From NCBI GenBank assembly GCA_947488615.1, contig CANKZU010000003.1:62001-126000 (forward strand): a stretch of 64,000 nt of DNA. Direction: 5' to 3'. This document shows positions 16,470 through 26,603 of this stretch, piece by piece; the stretch's first letter is position 1; every line of letters begins with the position of its first letter. A program made the translations under genes and the position numbers. Below the pieces are notes generated by a model that was not told the DNA's origin, searched no databases, and saw only the letters and a program-made list of their open reading frames with translations. This DNA comes from an uncultured Aurantimonas sp. Lineage in GTDB: Bacteria > Pseudomonadota > Alphaproteobacteria > Rhizobiales > Rhizobiaceae.

Positions 16470-17027
16470 ATGCGCCGTATGGCGACGACCTTGGCATTGA
16501 GTGCCTGGACGGGGTTCACCGCTCTCTCAGGCCTTCGCCTTGCTCAAGAGGCGGGGATGCTCGACGGTCTCGCGGGTGACGGGTGGGGCGGTCTGCTGGC
16601 CCTGATGCCCAGTCCCATCGAGCTCGGCCTGCTTCCGCATCAGGCGCTCGCCTTCGCGGCGATGTTCGCTGCGTTGGCGATCGCTTTCGGCATGGCGATC
16701 GCTGGCTTGAACGCACCGTCGGCGGCCGCCGCGCGCAGGGCCGAGCCGGTCGCCGGCGCTGTGCTGATCGCGCTTGTCGCGCTTTACGCATCGGCGGCAC
16801 TGACGGGTTCGCCGCTCGCCGAGGTCGTCGGAGAGGGGCCGGGCTTCCTCGTCTCGGCGGCGTTCACCTTCGGGGCATTGCTCTTCGACCATCTGATGGA
16901 AGTCGAGGAAGATGGCGCCGACGACGCGACGTTCGAGGCGATCCTCCAGTCCATTCGGGCAGCCGAGCGCAGAGCGTTGATCGAAGATCAGCGCTCGTCG
17001 AATTTCGAAGAAGGCGATCGCCACTGA
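16470..17027 (+). CDS. Unknown inner-membrane protein
   Basis: A 185-residue protein with about four hydrophobic segments (near residues 5-25, 57-80, 93-112 and 122-142). The C-terminal tail of about 45 residues is strongly acidic then charged (LMEVEEDGADDATFEAIL ... RRALIEDQRSSNFEEGDRH) and is probably cytoplasmic. I recognise no domain. Its stop codon overlaps the ATG of the next gene by one base (TGATG), so the pair is translationally coupled. Upstream lies a TTAA-rich region resembling CtrA sites. Composition matches the neighbours. Confidence 0.75.
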   Translation: MRRMATTLALSAWTGFTALSGLRLAQEAGMLDGLAGDGWGGLLALMPSPIELGLLPHQALAFAAMFAALAIAFGMAIAGLNAPSAAAARRAEPVAGAVLIALVALYASAALTGSPLAEVVGEGPGFLVSAAFTFGALLFDHLMEVEEDGADDATFEAILQSIRAAERRALIEDQRSSNFEEGDRH

Positions 17028-17365
17028 TGCGTAAGCTTCTCGCCCTTTGGCTCGGCCCGCTGGCGTTCTTCTGGGGCTGGTATTTTCTGTCGCTCAACGA
17101 TCTGGGCGGGGTCTTCTTCTCCCGCGCGCTGCATGATCAAGTGTTCAACATGTATGGGACGATGCTGGGTATCGACCCGGCCGCCATCCCCGGCATGATC
17201 GCCGAGGCCCTCGTCGTCGACAGTCTGATTCTCGGGGCGATCGTGGCATTCCGCAGGCGCCGAAAAATTGCCGCCTGGTGGGAGCGGCGCCGTGCATCGG
17301 AGCCGGCCCCGTTTGCCGGAGTGGCCTACGGCCGCAGCGACGAAAGCCTGTCCAGCGCGCCCTGA
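17027..17365 (+). CDS. Small unknown membrane protein
   Basis: A 112-residue protein with an N-terminal membrane segment ([20 protein letters not shown]) and a second one ([15 protein letters not shown]) followed by a basic stretch [14 protein letters not shown]. The loop between them (about 30-60) contains [21 protein letters not shown] chose the ATG at 17027 because it overlaps the upstream stop. The frame is open further left, but only as a mirror of the upstream gene. Its 3' end overlaps ruvX tail to tail by 40 bases. No known domain; the pair with the upstream gene suggests a small membrane complex. Confidence 0.75.
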   Translation: MRKLLALWLGPLAFFWGWYFLSLNDLGGVFFSRALHDQVFNMYGTMLGIDPAAIPGMIAEALVVDSLILGAIVAFRRRRKIAAWWERRRASEPAPFAGVAYGRSDESLSSAP

Positions 17366-17796
17366 AGGATGAAGGCGGCCGCCGCCGAATCGATCCGCTC
17401 GGCGCGTTTGCGGCGCGAGACGTCCGCTTCCAGCAAGCCGCGTTCCGCGGCGACGGTCGACAGCCGCTCGTCCCACAAAAGCACCGGACGCGGGTCGAAC
17501 TGCGCGTAATTGCGTACGAAAGCCCGGGTCGACTGGACGCGAGGCCCCTCGGAGCCGTCCATATTGAGGGGCAGGCCGATCACGATCCCGGCAATGCGCT
17601 CGCTGTCCAGAACGGCCAAGAGGGCCTTGGCGTCGATCGTGAACTTGACCCGCCGGATCACCTTGCGCGGCGTGGCGAAGCCCTGTCCGAGATCGGAGAC
17701 GGCGAGCCCGATCGTCTTGGTACCGAGGTCGATCCCGGCGATCGTTGCGCCTTCCGGCACACTTGCGGCAAACTCATCGATTGCGAGGATGGGCAT
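17326..17796 (-). CDS. ruvX: Putative pre-16S rRNA nuclease / Holliday junction resolvase RuvX (YqgF)
   Basis: RNase H-fold nuclease of 156 residues. In E. coli YqgF is needed for 16S rRNA 5'-end maturation, and other homologues cut branched DNA. The acidic residues are visible in [16 protein letters not shown], in [13 protein letters not shown] and in [11 protein letters not shown]. The [15 protein letters not shown] loop is a family signature. The N terminus carries about 18 extra residues before the first strand. It is flanked by plus-strand genes on both sides. Confidence 0.93.
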   Translation of the reverse strand: MPILAIDEFAASVPEGATIAGIDLGTKTIGLAVSDLGQGFATPRKVIRRVKFTIDAKALLAVLDSERIAGIVIGLPLNMDGSEGPRVQSTRAFVRNYAQFDPRPVLLWDERLSTVAAERGLLEADVSRRKRAERIDSAAAAFILQGALDRLSSLRP

Positions 17797-17895
17797 TCCA
17801 AATCCTTGACCGTTCCGCCTTCACGCGCAGTTAGCACGGCGAGCGCAGACTATGGCAAACCTCCCGGTTTTCTCTCCACGGCAAGGAGCCGCTTC

Positions 17896-18597
17896 ATGAA
17901 GATCACCTATTTCGGCCATTCCGCATTTCGAATCGAGACGGCCGCTTCGGTTATCCTGATCGACCCGTTCCTGACGGGAAATCCGCATTTCAAGGGCGAT
18001 GTGGCTGCGGCAACCGAAGGCGTGACGCATATCGTGCTCAGCCACGGCCACGCCGATCATGTCGGCGATACGGTGGAACTGGCCAAACGCCACGGCTGCA
18101 AAATCGTCGGCAATTTCGAGCTGGTGAACTGGCTGGGCAAGCAGGGCGCCGGGAACGGCGAAGGGGGAAACACCGGCGGCACGATTCAGTTCGGCGATTT
18201 CACCGTGACCTTCACACAAGCCTTTCATTCCTCAGGCCATGTCGAGGAGAATGGAGCCGTGACCTATCTCGGTATGCCGAACGGGCTCGTCTTCCATTTC
18301 GACGACGGGCCGACGGTCTATCATATGGGCGACACCGACATTTTTGCCGACATGGCGCTGATCGAGGAACTGCATGCGCCGAAGATCGCGATGGTGCCGG
18401 TCGGCGACCGCTTCACCATGGGCGCGGCGGTGGCTGCGCTGGCCTGCCGACGCTACTTCAACTTCGATACGATCGTGCCGATCCACTGGGGCACATTCCC
18501 CATTCTCGACGCGACGCCGGACAAATTCGCGGAAGCGATGGAAGGGGACGCGGGCAAGATCCGCAATCCGGCGATCGGAGAGGCCTTCGCGGTCTGA
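17896..18597 (+). CDS. UPF0173 metallo-beta-lactamase-fold hydrolase
   Basis: A 233-residue metal-dependent hydrolase of the UPF0173 family, related to UlaG, with no proven substrate. The metal-binding motif is [10 protein letters not shown], with further ligands in [22 protein letters not shown] and [10 protein letters not shown]. The start ATG at 17896 ([15 protein letters not shown]) has AAGGAG eight bases upstream. The frame opens much earlier but overlaps ruvX in antisense. It sits 128 bases before gatC. Confidence 0.92.
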   Translation: MKITYFGHSAFRIETAASVILIDPFLTGNPHFKGDVAAATEGVTHIVLSHGHADHVGDTVELAKRHGCKIVGNFELVNWLGKQGAGNGEGGNTGGTIQFGDFTVTFTQAFHSSGHVEENGAVTYLGMPNGLVFHFDDGPTVYHMGDTDIFADMALIEELHAPKIAMVPVGDRFTMGAAVAALACRRYFNFDTIVPIHWGTFPILDATPDKFAEAMEGDAGKIRNPAIGEAFAV

Positions 18598-18663
18598 GCG
18601 GTTTTGCCGTCAGGCCGTCCTTCGGACCGGCGTGAGGACGATGGACGGGATACGCCCGCGCCG

Positions 18664-18692
18664 TTGCCTCGTGCCGGCCACGCCGCTATAGC
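18664..18692 (+). promoter_or_regulatory. Predicted promoter of the gatC operon
   Basis: TTGCCT (18664-18669) and TATAGC (18687-18692) are separated by 17 bases, and gatC starts 33 bases further on. The hexamers resemble those proposed for pyrB in this window. Prediction only. Confidence 0.5.
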
Positions 18693-18725
18693 TCGCGAAA
18701 ATCTTGTCATAACCATAGGGCCGCA

Positions 18726-19013
18726 ATGTCCGTCGATGCCAATACCGTCCGCCGCGTCGCCCGGCTGGCCCGAATCGCCGTTACCGAAGACGACGTCGCA
18801 GCCATGGAGGGCGACCTCAACGCAATCCTCGGCTTCGTGGAGCATCTCGGCGAGGTCGACGTCGAAGGCGTCGAGCCGATGACCTCCGTGATCCCGATGG
18901 CGATGAAGAAGCGCGCCGATGTCGTTACTGACGGGGCGAAGGCCGATGACATCATGGCCAATGCGCCGGTGAGCGACGACCATTTCTTCGTGGTGCCGAA
19001 GGTGGTGGAATAG
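18726..19013 (+). CDS. gatC: Asp-tRNA(Asn)/Glu-tRNA(Gln) amidotransferase subunit C
   Basis: The 95-residue linker subunit that wraps around GatA and GatB in the transamidosome. It begins [17 protein letters not shown] and shows the conserved region [22 protein letters not shown]. The C terminus has the motif [11 protein letters not shown]. It opens a unit with a GNAT gene, gatA and gatB. Organisms with this complex make Gln-tRNA(Gln) and/or Asn-tRNA(Asn) indirectly. Confidence 0.96.
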   Translation: MSVDANTVRRVARLARIAVTEDDVAAMEGDLNAILGFVEHLGEVDVEGVEPMTSVIPMAMKKRADVVTDGAKADDIMANAPVSDDHFFVVPKVVE

Positions 19014-19019
19014 CGGGGG

Positions 19020-19487
19020 ATGGCCGTTACGATCGCGGTGGAATCGCCGCTCCAGGATGACGTGCGGATGCTGGTCGCCAGCCTCAATGGCTATCTTCAA
19101 CCGCTCTCGCCCCCGGAGTTTCAATTCCAGCTGACGGCCGAACAGATGGCGGATGACGATATCACCGTATTTGTTGTGCGCGACGACACCGGCGCAGCAA
19201 TCGGCGTCGGCGCGTTGAAAGTGCATGATGCGACGCTTGGCGAGATCAAGCGGATGTTCACGACACCAGCGGTTCGCGGCGCCGGTGCGGGCTGGAAAAT
19301 CCTGCGGGCGATCGAAGCCAAGGCCCGCGATGTCGGTCTTGCCCGGCTGGTCCTCGAAACCGGGTCGACTGCGGGCTTCGAACCGGCCTGGGCGCTCTAC
19401 GAGCGCTCGGGTTTCACGCCTTGCGGCCCAGTCCTCGATTATCCGGATTCCGCCTACAATTGCTTTTACGAAAAGACCCTGACCTGA
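19020..19487 (+). CDS. GNAT family N-acetyltransferase between gatC and gatA
   Basis: A 155-residue acetyltransferase of the GNAT fold. The acetyl-CoA binding loop is [18 protein letters not shown], followed by [25 protein letters not shown]. The substrate is unknown; possibilities include amino acids, polyamines or a protein N terminus. It starts six bases after gatC, and its stop overlaps the gatA ATG by one base (TGATG), so it is embedded in the gat operon and coupled to gatA. Confidence 0.88.
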   Translation: MAVTIAVESPLQDDVRMLVASLNGYLQPLSPPEFQFQLTAEQMADDDITVFVVRDDTGAAIGVGALKVHDATLGEIKRMFTTPAVRGAGAGWKILRAIEAKARDVGLARLVLETGSTAGFEPAWALYERSGFTPCGPVLDYPDSAYNCFYEKTLT

Positions 19488-20968
19488 TGAATGATCTGAC
19501 TTCACTGACCATAGCGGAAGCGCGCGGCAAGCTGGCGTCGAAGGACATCGGCGCCGTCGAGTTGACCGATGCCTATCTGGCGGCGATCGACGCGGCCAAT
19601 GGCGCGCTCAATGCCTATGTCGCGGTGACGGCCGACAAGGCGCGCGACATGGCGAAGGCGTCCGACGCGCGTCTCGCCAAGGGCGAGGGCGGGGCGCTCG
19701 AAGGCATTCCGCTCGGCATCAAGGATCTGTTCGCGACCGAGGGCATCCACACCCAGGCCTGCAGCCACATTCTCGACGGCTTCAAGCCGCGCTACGAATC
19801 CACCGTTACGGCCAATTTGTGGGCCGACGGGGCGGTGATGCTCGGCAAGCTCAACATGGACGAGTTCGCCATGGGCTCGTCGAACGAGACCTCCTATTAC
19901 GGCCCGGTCAAGAACCCCTGGCGGAAGAAGGGTTCCAACCTCGACCTCGTGCCCGGCGGCTCGTCCGGCGGCTCGGCCGCGGCGGTGGCGGCGCATCTTT
20001 GCGCCGGCGCGACGGCGACGGACACCGGCGGCTCGATCCGTCAGCCGGCCGCCTTCACCGGCACGGTCGGCATCAAGCCGACCTACGGGCGTTGCTCGCG
20101 CTGGGGCACCGTCGCCTTTGCTTCCTCGCTCGACCAGGCCGGACCGATCGCCCGCGACGTTCGTGACGCGGCGATCCTGTTGAGGTCGATGGCCTCCGTC
20201 GATCCGAAGGACACAACTTCGGTCGACCGAGAGGTGCCGGACTACGCAGCGGCGATCGGCCGTTCGGTCAAGGGGCTGAGGATCGGCATCCCGAAGGAAT
20301 ACCGGGTCGACGGCATGCCGGGCGAGATCGAGACCCTCTGGCAGCAGGGCATCGCCTGGCTGAAGGACGCCGGCGCCGAGATCGTCGACGTCTCGCTGCC
20401 GCACACGAAATATGCGCTGCCGGCCTATTACATCGTCGCGCCGGCCGAGGCGTCGTCGAACCTCGCTCGCTACGACGGCGTGCGCTACGGACTGCGGGTG
20501 CCGGGCAAGGACATCGCGGATATGTACGAGAAGACCCGCGCCGAGGGATTCGGCCGCGAGGTCAAACGCCGCGTCATGATCGGCACCTATGTGCTCTCGT
20601 CCGGCTATTACGATGCCTATTACCTGCGGGCGCAGAAGGTCCGGACGTTGATCAAGCGCGATTTCGAGACCGTCTACGCCGATGGCATCGACGCGCTGCT
20701 GACGCCGGCGACGCCCTCGGCGGCCTTCGGGATTGCCGACCAGGACATGGCCTCGGATCCGGTGAAGATGTATCTCAACGACATCTTCACCGTGACCGTG
20801 AACATGGCCGGTTTGCCGGGCATCGCGGTGCCGGCCGGACTGACGGACGACGGGCTGCCGCTGGGACTGCAGCTGATCGGCCGGCCGTTCGACGAGGAAA
20901 CGCTGTTCGCGCTCGGCTCGGTGATCGAACAGGCGGCCGGACGGTTCGAGCCGGCCAAGTGGTGGTAA
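19487..20968 (+). CDS. gatA: Asp-tRNA(Asn)/Glu-tRNA(Gln) amidotransferase subunit A
   Basis: The glutaminase subunit that supplies ammonia to GatB; 493 residues of the amidase-signature family. The Ser-cisSer-Lys triad is visible: Lys in [10 protein letters not shown], Ser in [12 protein letters not shown] and Ser in [14 protein letters not shown] took the ATG at 19487 ([15 protein letters not shown]), which overlaps the stop of the GNAT gene. The frame is open a little further upstream, but that part only mirrors the GNAT C terminus. Confidence 0.97.
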   Translation: MNDLTSLTIAEARGKLASKDIGAVELTDAYLAAIDAANGALNAYVAVTADKARDMAKASDARLAKGEGGALEGIPLGIKDLFATEGIHTQACSHILDGFKPRYESTVTANLWADGAVMLGKLNMDEFAMGSSNETSYYGPVKNPWRKKGSNLDLVPGGSSGGSAAAVAAHLCAGATATDTGGSIRQPAAFTGTVGIKPTYGRCSRWGTVAFASSLDQAGPIARDVRDAAILLRSMASVDPKDTTSVDREVPDYAAAIGRSVKGLRIGIPKEYRVDGMPGEIETLWQQGIAWLKDAGAEIVDVSLPHTKYALPAYYIVAPAEASSNLARYDGVRYGLRVPGKDIADMYEKTRAEGFGREVKRRVMIGTYVLSSGYYDAYYLRAQKVRTLIKRDFETVYADGIDALLTPATPSAAFGIADQDMASDPVKMYLNDIFTVTVNMAGLPGIAVPAGLTDDGLPLGLQLIGRPFDEETLFALGSVIEQAAGRFEPAKWW

Positions 20969-21032
20969 CATCAGCGAGAGCTCGCAATTCACCCGTCAGT
21001 GCCCAGACCGCTTCTTCCTCTGAAAGCCGACC

Positions 21033-22532
21033 ATGACCCTCATCGACACCCGCACGCCCGATCCGAAGAACTTCATCTCCGGCGCTACCGGCGACTGGGA
21101 GATCGTCATCGGCATGGAGGTCCATGCCCAGGTATCTTCCGAAGCCAAGCTGTTTTCCGGCGCGTCCGCCGCATATGGCGGCGAGGCGAATGATCACGTC
21201 AGCCTCGTCGACGCGGCGATGCCCGGCATGCTGCCGGTGATCAACGAGGAGTGCGTGCGCCAGGCGGTCCGCACCGGGCTCGGTCTCAAGGCCGAGATCA
21301 AGCATCGCTCGGTGTTCGACCGGAAGAACTATTTCTATCCGGATCTGCCGCAGGGCTACCAGATTTCGCAGTTCAAGGACCCGATCGTCGGCGAAGGGGT
21401 CGTCAGCGTCTCGGTCGGGCCGAACTCGAAGGGCGAGTTCGAGGAGATCGAGGTGGGCGTCGAGCGGCTGCATCTGGAACAGGACGCGGGCAAGTCGATG
21501 CACGACCAGCATCCGACCATGTCCTTCGTCGACCTCAACCGCTCGGGCGTCGCGCTGATGGAGATCGTGTCGAAGCCCGACATGCGCTCGGCCGATGAGG
21601 CGAAGGCCTATCTGACCAAGCTGCGCACGATCCTGCGCTATCTCGGCACTTGCGACGGCAACATGGACGAAGGCTCGATGCGCGCCGACGTCAACGTCTC
21701 GGTGCGCCGTCCGGGCGGTGCCTTCGGTACCCGCTGCGAGATCAAGAACGTCAACTCGATCCGCTTCGTCGGCCAGTCGATCGAAGCGGAGGCCCGGCGG
21801 CAGATCGCGATCATCGAGGACGGCGGCACCATCGACCAGGAGACGCGGCTGTTCGATCCGGTCAAGGGCGAGACGCGGGCGATGCGCACCAAGGAAGACG
21901 CGCATGACTATCGCTATTTCCCCGATCCGGACCTGTTGCCGCTGGAATTCGACCAGGCCTATATCGACGCGCTGCTGAAGGAACTGCCGGAGCTGCCCGA
22001 CGACAAGAAGAACCGGCTGATCAAGGACGCCGGGCTATCGCCCTACGATGCCTCCATCCTGGTTTCCGAAAAGGCGATCGCCGACTTCTTCGAGAAGGTC
22101 GCCGACGGCCGCGACGCCAAGCAGGCCGCCAACTGGACGATCAACGACCTGCTCGGGGCGCTGAACAAGGCCGGCAAGGGTATCGACGAATCGCCCGTCT
22201 CGGCCGAGCAGCTCGGCGCGATTCTCGATCTCATCCGCGAAGGCACGATCTCGGGCAAGATCGCCAAGGACCTCTTCGAGATCGTCTGGAACGAGGGGGG
22301 GGATCCCAAGCGGCTCGTCGAAGAGCGCGGCATGAAGCAGGTGACCGACACCGGCGCGATCGAAAAGGCGGTGGACGAAGTGATTGCCGCCAACCCGGAC
22401 AAGGTCAGCCAGGCCATGGCCAAGCCGACGATGGCCGGCTGGTTCGTCGGCCAGGTGATGAAGGCGACCGGCGGCAAGGCCAACCCCCAGGCAGTGAATG
22501 CGCTGGTCAAGGCCAAGCTCGGGATCGAATGA
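21033..22532 (+). CDS. gatB: Asp-tRNA(Asn)/Glu-tRNA(Gln) amidotransferase subunit B
   Basis: The 499-residue kinase/transamidase subunit. It phosphorylates the misacylated tRNA-bound residue and aminates it with ammonia channelled from GatA. Signatures seen are [51 protein letters not shown] and [10 protein letters not shown]. The C-terminal YqeY/tail domain ends [17 protein letters not shown]. It lies 64 bases after gatA, and its stop overlaps the next gene by four bases. Confidence 0.97.
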   Translation: MTLIDTRTPDPKNFISGATGDWEIVIGMEVHAQVSSEAKLFSGASAAYGGEANDHVSLVDAAMPGMLPVINEECVRQAVRTGLGLKAEIKHRSVFDRKNYFYPDLPQGYQISQFKDPIVGEGVVSVSVGPNSKGEFEEIEVGVERLHLEQDAGKSMHDQHPTMSFVDLNRSGVALMEIVSKPDMRSADEAKAYLTKLRTILRYLGTCDGNMDEGSMRADVNVSVRRPGGAFGTRCEIKNVNSIRFVGQSIEAEARRQIAIIEDGGTIDQETRLFDPVKGETRAMRTKEDAHDYRYFPDPDLLPLEFDQAYIDALLKELPELPDDKKNRLIKDAGLSPYDASILVSEKAIADFFEKVADGRDAKQAANWTINDLLGALNKAGKGIDESPVSAEQLGAILDLIREGTISGKIAKDLFEIVWNEGGDPKRLVEERGMKQVTDTGAIEKAVDEVIAANPDKVSQAMAKPTMAGWFVGQVMKATGGKANPQAVNALVKAKLGIE

Positions 22533-23032
22533 TGCCGTTCTTCATCCGCACGGCCGCGCCACGCGATCTTCAGGCGATCAGCGATCTTCTTCGCGAGACC
22601 TGGCACGCGACCTATGACGGCATCTACGGCGCGGCGAGGGTGTCGGAACTGACCGCCTCCTGGCATTCGCTCGACGCGCTGAAGTCCCGGCTCGGCCGGC
22701 TGAATTCCGAGTTCCTGGTCGCCGACGATGGCGAGCGGCTTGGCGGCATGGTCTTCGCCGCCGCGACCGAAGGAAACGGCAGGACGGTTGTCCTGCACCA
22801 GCTCTACGTTCGGCCCGGCTGCCAGCGGGCAGGCATCGGCCGGAGCCTGCTCGCCGAAATAGAGGGCTGTTTCCCACAGGCCGAGCTGCTGCGGCTCGAG
22901 GTCGAGGAGGCCAATGAACCGGCCATCCGCTTCTACCGAAGCGTGGGGTTCGCGTGCACGGGATCGACCGCCAATTGTTGTGATGACACATCGGGAATCC
23001 CGGCCGCGGTCTATGAAAAGCGCCTGACCTGA
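22529..23032 (+). CDS. GNAT family N-acetyltransferase
   Basis: A 167-residue GNAT acetyltransferase. It has the acetyl-CoA loop [19 protein letters not shown] and the motif [18 protein letters not shown]. The substrate is unknown. It starts within the gatB stop codon (ATGA), so it is read from the gat transcript. It shares only fold-level features with the GNAT between gatC and gatA, so the two do not look like a recent duplication. Confidence 0.88.
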   Translation: MMPFFIRTAAPRDLQAISDLLRETWHATYDGIYGAARVSELTASWHSLDALKSRLGRLNSEFLVADDGERLGGMVFAAATEGNGRTVVLHQLYVRPGCQRAGIGRSLLAEIEGCFPQAELLRLEVEEANEPAIRFYRSVGFACTGSTANCCDDTSGIPAAVYEKRLT

Positions 23033-23082
23033 CCGCTCGCGGCCGGGTGGACATTTCTCCCCGGCGGCAGCATAACGAGCCC

Positions 23083-23112
23083 GCATCGCGGCGGCGCGCA
23101 TCGCGGCGGCCA
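23083..23112. repeat. Two 15-base tandem copies
   Basis: GCATCGCGGCGGCGC (23083-23097) is followed at once by GCATCGCGGCGGCCA (23098-23112), with a partial third copy after it. It lies in the 104-base gap before the NDUFA12-like gene. It could vary in copy number by replication slippage. Confidence 0.7.
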
Positions 23113-23136
23113 GCATCGAGACGGATTGAGATCCCC

Positions 23137-23517
23137 ATGAAGGAATGGCTGCTTCAGATCTTCACTTGGTGGAACGGTCAGACGATCGGAACCCGGTTTT
23201 TCACCTGGCGGTTCGGCCAGAGCCTCGGCGAGGATCATCTGGGCAATGTCTACTACCAGAACGCGGACGGCTCCAAGCGCTGGGTGATCTACAACGGTCC
23301 GGCGGACGCGTCGGCCATTCCTCCTGGCTGGCATGGCTGGATGCACCACCGGGTCGACACTCCGCCGTCACAAGAGGACTACGTCGCCCGCGACTGGCAG
23401 AAGCCGCACGAGCCGAACCATACCGGCACCGCCTTGGCGTACCGGCCCAAGGGCTCGCTGCTCAATCCGGCGGAGCGTCCGCGTGTCACCGGAGATTACG
23501 ACGCCTGGAAGCCGTAA
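23137..23517 (+). CDS. NADH:ubiquinone oxidoreductase accessory subunit NDUFA12-like
   Basis: A 126-residue homologue of the mitochondrial complex I accessory subunit B17.2/NDUFA12, present in alphaproteobacteria, where it associates with complex I. Family features are RFGQSLGEDHLGNVYYQ, RWVIYNGPADASAIPPGWHGWMHH and the C-terminal YDAWKP. The ATG at 23137 gives the family length. It is encoded away from the nuo operon, in the conserved block gatB-GNAT-NDUFA12-DUF2155-aat. Confidence 0.92.
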   Translation: MKEWLLQIFTWWNGQTIGTRFFTWRFGQSLGEDHLGNVYYQNADGSKRWVIYNGPADASAIPPGWHGWMHHRVDTPPSQEDYVARDWQKPHEPNHTGTALAYRPKGSLLNPAERPRVTGDYDAWKP

Positions 23518-23701
23518 TCGACGGAGATGCAACTTGTCCGTCGCGACCGCCGATGGACCGCCGCCGTTCGTACTTCCCGGTCTGCCCTGCGTCGGAAAAC
23601 TGGCGCTGGTTTCATTCGCCCAAGTCTCTGCCGCAATCGTTCGGCACAAAGGGGTGCGGTCATGTCGGGATGGCGGCTTTCGACACGTCGAGGAATATTT
23701 G

Positions 23702-24109
23702 ATGAACAACCGTATTCTGGGTTCGATCTTGTTCGCCGCGACCCTTGGCTTGGGGCTCTCGCCGGCAACGGCGCAGGATCGCGTCTCGAATCCGGTCGCG
23801 GTGTTTTCCGGTCTCGACAAGATCACCGGCCGGATCACCAGCTTCGACGTCTATATCGACGAGACGGTCCAGTTTGGCGCGCTGCAGGTCACGCCGAAAG
23901 TCTGCTACAGCAGCGCCGAGGGCCAGATCGCCAAGACCGACGCCTTCGTGCAGGTCGATGAAATCACGTTGCAGCGCGATATCCGGCAGATTTTTTCCGG
24001 CTGGATGTTTGCCGATTCCCCCGGTCTCAACGCCGTCGAGCACCCGGTCTACGATGTCTGGCTGAAGAGCTGCAGGACCGATTCGGCCGTTCCCGCTCCC
24101 GAGGGGTAG
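23702..24109 (+). CDS. Secreted DUF2155 protein
   Basis: A 135-residue protein with a clear signal peptide ([20 protein letters not shown], cleavage near PATAQD). The mature part has the DUF2155 core: ARLQ-like [18 protein letters not shown], a cysteine in [31 protein letters not shown] and a final KSCRTD. The two cysteines could form a disulfide in the periplasm. Function is unknown. Its 3' end overlaps the aat gene tail to tail by 61 bases, which is unusually long. Confidence 0.9.
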   Translation: MNNRILGSILFAATLGLGLSPATAQDRVSNPVAVFSGLDKITGRITSFDVYIDETVQFGALQVTPKVCYSSAEGQIAKTDAFVQVDEITLQRDIRQIFSGWMFADSPGLNAVEHPVYDVWLKSCRTDSAVPAPEG

Positions 24110-24717
24110 AAGGTCGCATCCTCGGAGACTGCCTCCGCCAGAAGCACCTGATAGGCATCGCGATGCACCTCGATCGCGCCGAACGAGGCGAGGTGATCGG
24201 TCAGGAACTGCGTGTCGAGAAGGCGGTAGCCGCCGCGGCTGAGCCGCTCCCACAGATAGACGAGCGCGATCTTCGAGGCGTCGGTCCGGCGCGAGAACAT
24301 GCTCTCGCCGAAGAAGGCCGCGCCGAGCGAAACGCCATAGAGTCCCCCGACCAACTCCTCGCCGTCCCAGGCCTCGACGGAATGCGCGAAGCCCTCTCGA
24401 AACAGCGACAGGGTCAGCGATCGAATCTGGGCGTTGATCCAGGTCTGCGATCGGCCGGGGGCGGCCTCTGCACAGCCATCGACCACGGCCGGAAAAGCGG
24501 TATCGACGCGGATCTCGAACGGAGCGCGCCGGATCGCCTTGCGCAGGCTCCGCGACAAATGGAACTCGTCGAGCGGCAAGATCCCGCGCTCGGTCGGGTC
24601 GATCCAGAAAATGCCAGGATCGTCGGCTGTTTCCGCCATCGGAAAAATCCCGCAGGCATAGGCCTTCAGGAGAATGCTCGGCGTGATCTCGAACCGCTGT
24701 CCGCCGCGCCGGACCAT
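24049..24717 (-). CDS. aat: Leucyl/phenylalanyl-tRNA--protein transferase
   Basis: The N-degron pathway enzyme that adds Leu or Phe to proteins with N-terminal Arg or Lys, marking them for ClpS/ClpAP. The 222 residues include [64 protein letters not shown] and [10 protein letters not shown] took the ATG at 24717, four bases after the accC stop; the open frame upstream only mirrors accC. Co-transcribed with accB-accC in many alphaproteobacteria. Confidence 0.95.
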   Translation of the reverse strand: MVRRGGQRFEITPSILLKAYACGIFPMAETADDPGIFWIDPTERGILPLDEFHLSRSLRKAIRRAPFEIRVDTAFPAVVDGCAEAAPGRSQTWINAQIRSLTLSLFREGFAHSVEAWDGEELVGGLYGVSLGAAFFGESMFSRRTDASKIALVYLWERLSRGGYRLLDTQFLTDHLASFGAIEVHRDAYQVLLAEAVSEDATFYPSGAGTAESVLQLFSQTS

Positions 24718-24721
24718 GGCG

Positions 24722-26071
24722 TCAATCCGTCGCCTTCGCGGCGAGATAGTTTTCCAGCCAATGGATGTCGTAGTCGCCGGTGCCGATGTCGGGGTTGTTG
24801 ACCAGGTCACGGAACAGCGGCAGCGTCGTCTTGACACCATCGACGACGATCTCGTCCAGCGCCCGGCGCAGCCGCATCATGCATTCGGCGCGGTTGCGAC
24901 CATGCACGATCAGCTTGCCGATCAGGCTGTCGTAGAAAGGCGGTATCTTGTAGCCCTGATAGACGCCGGAATCGACCCGCACCCCCAAGCCGCCGGGCAT
25001 ATGATAATGCGTGATCTCACCGGGTGAGGGAGCGAAGGTCTTCGGGTCCTCGGCGTTGATGCGGCATTCGATGGCGTGGCCGGCGAACTGGATCTCCGAC
25101 TGTTTGATGGACAGTCCCTGACCGCTGGCCACACGAATCTGTTCATGCACGAGATCGAGACCGGTGATGGCCTCGGTCACCGGATGCTCGACCTGGAGAC
25201 GGGTGTTCATTTCGATGAAATAGAACTCGCCGTTTTCATAGAGAAATTCGATCGTTCCCGCGCCCCGGTAACGAAGCTCGGACATGGCATTCGCGCAAAT
25301 GCTGCCGATTCTGGCGCGCTGCGCATCGTCGAGTGCGGGCGAATTCGCCTCTTCCCAGACCTTTTGATGGCGCCGCTGCAGCGAGCAGTCGCGTTCGCCG
25401 AGATGGATGGCGTTGCCGGCCCCGTCGCCGAAAACCTGCACCTCGATATGGCGCGGCTTTTGCAGGTATTTCTCAAGATAAACCGCGTCGTCGCCGAAGG
25501 CCGATCCCGCCTCGGCGCGGGCGGTTGCCAGCGCGTTGGAAAGGTCGCCGGCCGAATGCGCGACCTTCATGCCGCGTCCGCCGCCTCCCGCGGATGCCTT
25601 GACCAGCACGGGGAAGCCGATGTCGTTGGCGATTTTCAGTGCTTCGTCGTCGTCCGTCACCGCACCCGGCGAGCCGGGAACGACCGGTATGCCAAGGCGC
25701 TTGGCGGTTCGCTTGGCCTCGATCTTGTCGCCCATGATCCGGATATGGTCTGCGGTCGGGCCGATAAAGGTGACGTTATGCGCCTCGAGAATGTCGGCGA
25801 AGCGGGCATTCTCGGACAGAAACCCATAGCCAGGATGAACGGCGTCGGCCCCCGATATTTCACAGGCGGCGACAATCTGGGGAATATTGAGATAACTGTC
25901 GCGCGCCGGCGGCGGCCCGATGCACACGCTTTCATCGGCAAGGCGCACATGCATCGCCGTATTGTCGGCGGTCGAATGCACCGCGACCGTCGAGATGCCG
26001 AGTTCCTTGCAGGCGCGCAGGACTCGCAGCGCGATCTCGCCGCGATTGGCAATCAGAACCTTCTTGACCAT
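24722..26071 (-). CDS. accC: Acetyl-CoA carboxylase biotin carboxylase subunit
   Basis: ATP-dependent carboxylation of biotin on AccB, the first half-reaction of fatty acid synthesis. The 449 residues of an ATP-grasp enzyme start [17 protein letters not shown]. The glycine-rich loop [15 protein letters not shown], the bicarbonate/biotin-site residues in [19 protein letters not shown], and [14 protein letters not shown] are intact. Ten bases separate it from the accB stop. I rejected a longer frame upstream because it lies inside accB. Confidence 0.97.
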   Translation of the reverse strand: MVKKVLIANRGEIALRVLRACKELGISTVAVHSTADNTAMHVRLADESVCIGPPPARDSYLNIPQIVAACEISGADAVHPGYGFLSENARFADILEAHNVTFIGPTADHIRIMGDKIEAKRTAKRLGIPVVPGSPGAVTDDDEALKIANDIGFPVLVKASAGGGGRGMKVAHSAGDLSNALATARAEAGSAFGDDAVYLEKYLQKPRHIEVQVFGDGAGNAIHLGERDCSLQRRHQKVWEEANSPALDDAQRARIGSICANAMSELRYRGAGTIEFLYENGEFYFIEMNTRLQVEHPVTEAITGLDLVHEQIRVASGQGLSIKQSEIQFAGHAIECRINAEDPKTFAPSPGEITHYHMPGGLGVRVDSGVYQGYKIPPFYDSLIGKLIVHGRNRAECMMRLRRALDEIVVDGVKTTLPLFRDLVNNPDIGTGDYDIHWLENYLAAKATD

Positions 26072-26081
26072 CCCGTGCCCC

Positions 26082-26573
26082 TCAAGCGACCACGACGAGC
26101 GGCTCGCCGTATTCCACTGGCTGGGCATTCTCGACCAGGATCTTGACGACCTTACCGGCATGCGGCGCCGGAATCTGGTTCATCGTCTTCATTGCTTCGA
26201 TGATCAGCAGCGTTTCGCCCTCCGCGACCTGCTGGCCGATTTCGATGAAATGCCGGCCGCCAGGGGCCGAGGAGAGATAAACGGTCCCGACCATGGGCGA
26301 GGGAACGGTGCCGGTTTCCGGGCCGGTGGAGGCCGGGGCGCTGACAGGGGACGCTCCGGATTGCGACGCCGCCGCAGGGGCAGGCTGCCCGTGCTCGGGA
26401 GCTGGAGCGTAGGTCAATGCCTGTGGATGGCCGACCACGTAGTCCTTTTGGCGCGACACCCGGACGCGAAGCGTGCCGTGCTCGACCTCGATCTCAGTGA
26501 GGTCAGTGTCGTTCAGGATTGTCGCCAGCTCGCGAACGAGGGCGGAGTCCACATTGTTTTCTGCGTTCGACAT
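26082..26573 (-). CDS. accB: Acetyl-CoA carboxylase biotin carboxyl carrier protein
   Basis: The 163-residue carrier of the biotin arm. The C-terminal biotinyl domain has the attachment Lys in IIEAMKTMNQI, and the thumb-containing SPMVGTVYLSSAPGGRHF precedes it. A Pro/Ala-rich linker (about 55-90) joins it to the N-terminal region. It sits 30 bases after aroQ, the conserved aroQ-accB-accC order. Confidence 0.97.
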   Translation of the reverse strand: MSNAENNVDSALVRELATILNDTDLTEIEVEHGTLRVRVSRQKDYVVGHPQALTYAPAPEHGQPAPAAASQSGASPVSAPASTGPETGTVPSPMVGTVYLSSAPGGRHFIEIGQQVAEGETLLIIEAMKTMNQIPAPHAGKVVKILVENAQPVEYGEPLVVVA

Positions 26574-26603
26574 TCCGGTCCTTCGGCCCCTTCGGGCTCG
26601 CTT

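Noticed and set aside
19502..20992. A 496-codon open frame antisense to gatA
   Set aside because: GatA carries its full Ser-Ser-Lys triad; the antisense frame has no recognisable protein content.
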